Below are positions 6,492 through 7,065 of a stretch of DNA of 7,065 nucleotides, piece after piece (the stretch's first letter is position 1; each line of letters opens with the position of its first letter). The notes below the pieces were generated by a model. That model ran no database searches, was not told the DNA's origin, and saw nothing but the letters and a program-made list of their open reading frames with translations. This DNA comes from Gemmatimonadota bacterium (GTDB taxonomy: Bacteria > Gemmatimonadota > Gemmatimonadetes > Palauibacterales > Palauibacteraceae). The stretch is from NCBI GenBank assembly GCA_030598525.1, contig JAUVPT010000083.1:1-7065 (forward strand), in the 5' to 3' direction. A program made the position numbers and the translations under genes.

Positions 6492-6550
6492 GAGGAGGTG
6501 ACGTGAGCAACCGTCTTCTGCGCTGTGCCTCCCTCTGCATGGTGCCCTGA
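6492..6550 (+). other. Strong Shine-Dalgarno before a 15-codon mini-ORF, uncertain
   Basis: GAGGAGGTGA (6492-6501) is close to a full anti-16S match and is followed by a GTG at 6503 that opens a 15-codon frame (M-S-N-R-L-L-R-C-A-S-L-C-M-V-P) ending at TGA 6548-6550. Spacing from AGGAGG to GTG is only 4 nt, and CCTCC at 6487-6491 could pair with GGAGG at 6494-6498. It may be a gene remnant, a tiny peptide or chance. Past it, the + strand has only the antisense of the membrane gene. Confidence 0.2.
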
Positions 6551-6562
6551 CATCGGGCGAGT

Positions 6563-7063
6563 TCAGCGCGCTTCTTCTGCGTCCAACAGACAGAGCCTCA
6601 GGTGCCAGCCGAGCACGGCCCCGCCCACGATCCCGGAGCCGATTACGATCTCCGGCGTGAGGTGGGCCTCCGCGAGCCACACCCCCCCGGCCTGCGACGC
6701 GGCCAGCCATGCCGCGAAGCCGACAAGCAACCCGGCGACGCCGCCAGTGCGTGCGTTCCAACGCACATGGAACAGGTTGGCCAGTGCCGCCGCGAGTACG
6801 CCGAGGAGCGCGAACACGGCGAGGTGAACGGCGGTATACGCTGCGAGGCGGCCTCCCAGCGAGAGGCCTGCGAGAGTGTCCAGTATGCTCTCGCCTTGCA
6901 TTGCGCTCGCGCTCTCCATGCTTAGACCTGCTTGCAGCAGTGATCGACTCAAGAAGAGCGGCGTGGAAAGAGGGGCCGCGCGTATGAGATCGACGATGAA
7001 GAAGAGTGCGGCTACCGCCATCCCGGACAGCAGGCCCGCCTGCACACCCCACCTTCCGCGCAT
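6563..7063 (-). CDS. Four-helix membrane protein of unknown function, possibly 5'-truncated
   Basis: 166 residues from the ATG at 7061-7063. Only 2 bases remain in the window beyond it, so neither a ribosome site nor an earlier start can be judged. Predicted membrane helices lie at about 7-27, 73-98, 107-130 and 138-160. A loop of about 45 residues sits between the first two, and the C-terminal tail is short and charged (LLDAEEAR). The first helix runs into D25 and a 'PL-S-TP' motif (31-35), a pattern I associate with uncharacterised membrane proteins of environmental bacteria; no function is known to me. The hydrophobic pattern makes this frame the real one, and the opposite strand and other frames give arginine- and proline-rich translations without family character. 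It converges on groEL. No terminator of its own is seen in 6419-6562. Confidence 0.75.
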   Translation of the reverse strand: MRGRWGVQAGLLSGMAVAALFFIVDLIRAAPLSTPLFLSRSLLQAGLSMESASAMQGESILDTLAGLSLGGRLAAYTAVHLAVFALLGVLAAALANLFHVRWNARTGGVAGLLVGFAAWLAASQAGGVWLAEAHLTPEIVIGSGIVGGAVLGWHLRLCLLDAEEAR

Positions 7064-7065
7064 GC

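Noticed and set aside
6378..7052. 224-codon - strand frame overlapping the right-hand membrane gene
   Set aside because: Arginine-rich with no membrane or domain pattern, and it reads through the groEL terminator; the 6563-7063 frame has clear hydrophobic helices instead.

Overview
The window is high-GC bacterial DNA (roughly two thirds G+C by eye) and carries chromosomal housekeeping genes rather than an accessory island. The lineage cannot be fixed from the sequence. The combination of birA-coaX, a secreted glutamate-carboxypeptidase-II-like M28 peptidase, a CIRCE-controlled groES-groEL operon and a small 'PL-x-TP' four-helix membrane protein is compatible with Gemmatimonadota or a related environmental phylum. 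That is inference only.

Left part (1-3749, + strand): three tightly packed genes. The 3' part of birA (biotin protein ligase) is followed after 1 nt by coaX (type III pantothenate kinase). The coaX stop overlaps the GTG start of a 757-aa exported M28B metallopeptidase. The first two make or attach cofactors (biotin to carboxylases; pantothenate into CoA). The peptidase is probably co-transcribed and translationally coupled, but has no obvious pathway link. A 66-aa two-helix membrane protein lies convergently on the - strand (3761-3961).

Middle part (3962-4352): a 391-bp divergent intergenic region. It holds a perfect 20-bp palindrome, a good sigma70-type promoter whose spacer is itself an inverted repeat, and a near-perfect CIRCE operator (HrcA target) just downstream of the expected transcription start. 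These drive groES (98 aa) and groEL, with a 7-bp stem-loop between the two genes.

Right part: groEL is the main anomaly. Its frame is intact and conserved from 4724 to 6355 (543 codons), except that codon 389, a lysine in relatives, is an amber TAG at 5888-5890. The predicted product stops at 388 residues and lacks the second half of the equatorial ATPase domain, including the catalytic aspartate. Everything downstream remains well-conserved GroEL, so this is either a very recent nonsense mutation, a sequencing or assembly error, or a codon that is read through. A strong rho-independent terminator follows (6387-6418). The window ends with a - strand gene for a four-helix membrane protein of unknown function.

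I found no RNA genes, mobile elements, CRISPR arrays or defence system, and no convincing new multi-gene system. The points worth checking are the groEL amber codon, the layered dyads of the groESL control region, and an S1' pocket change in the M28 peptidase.
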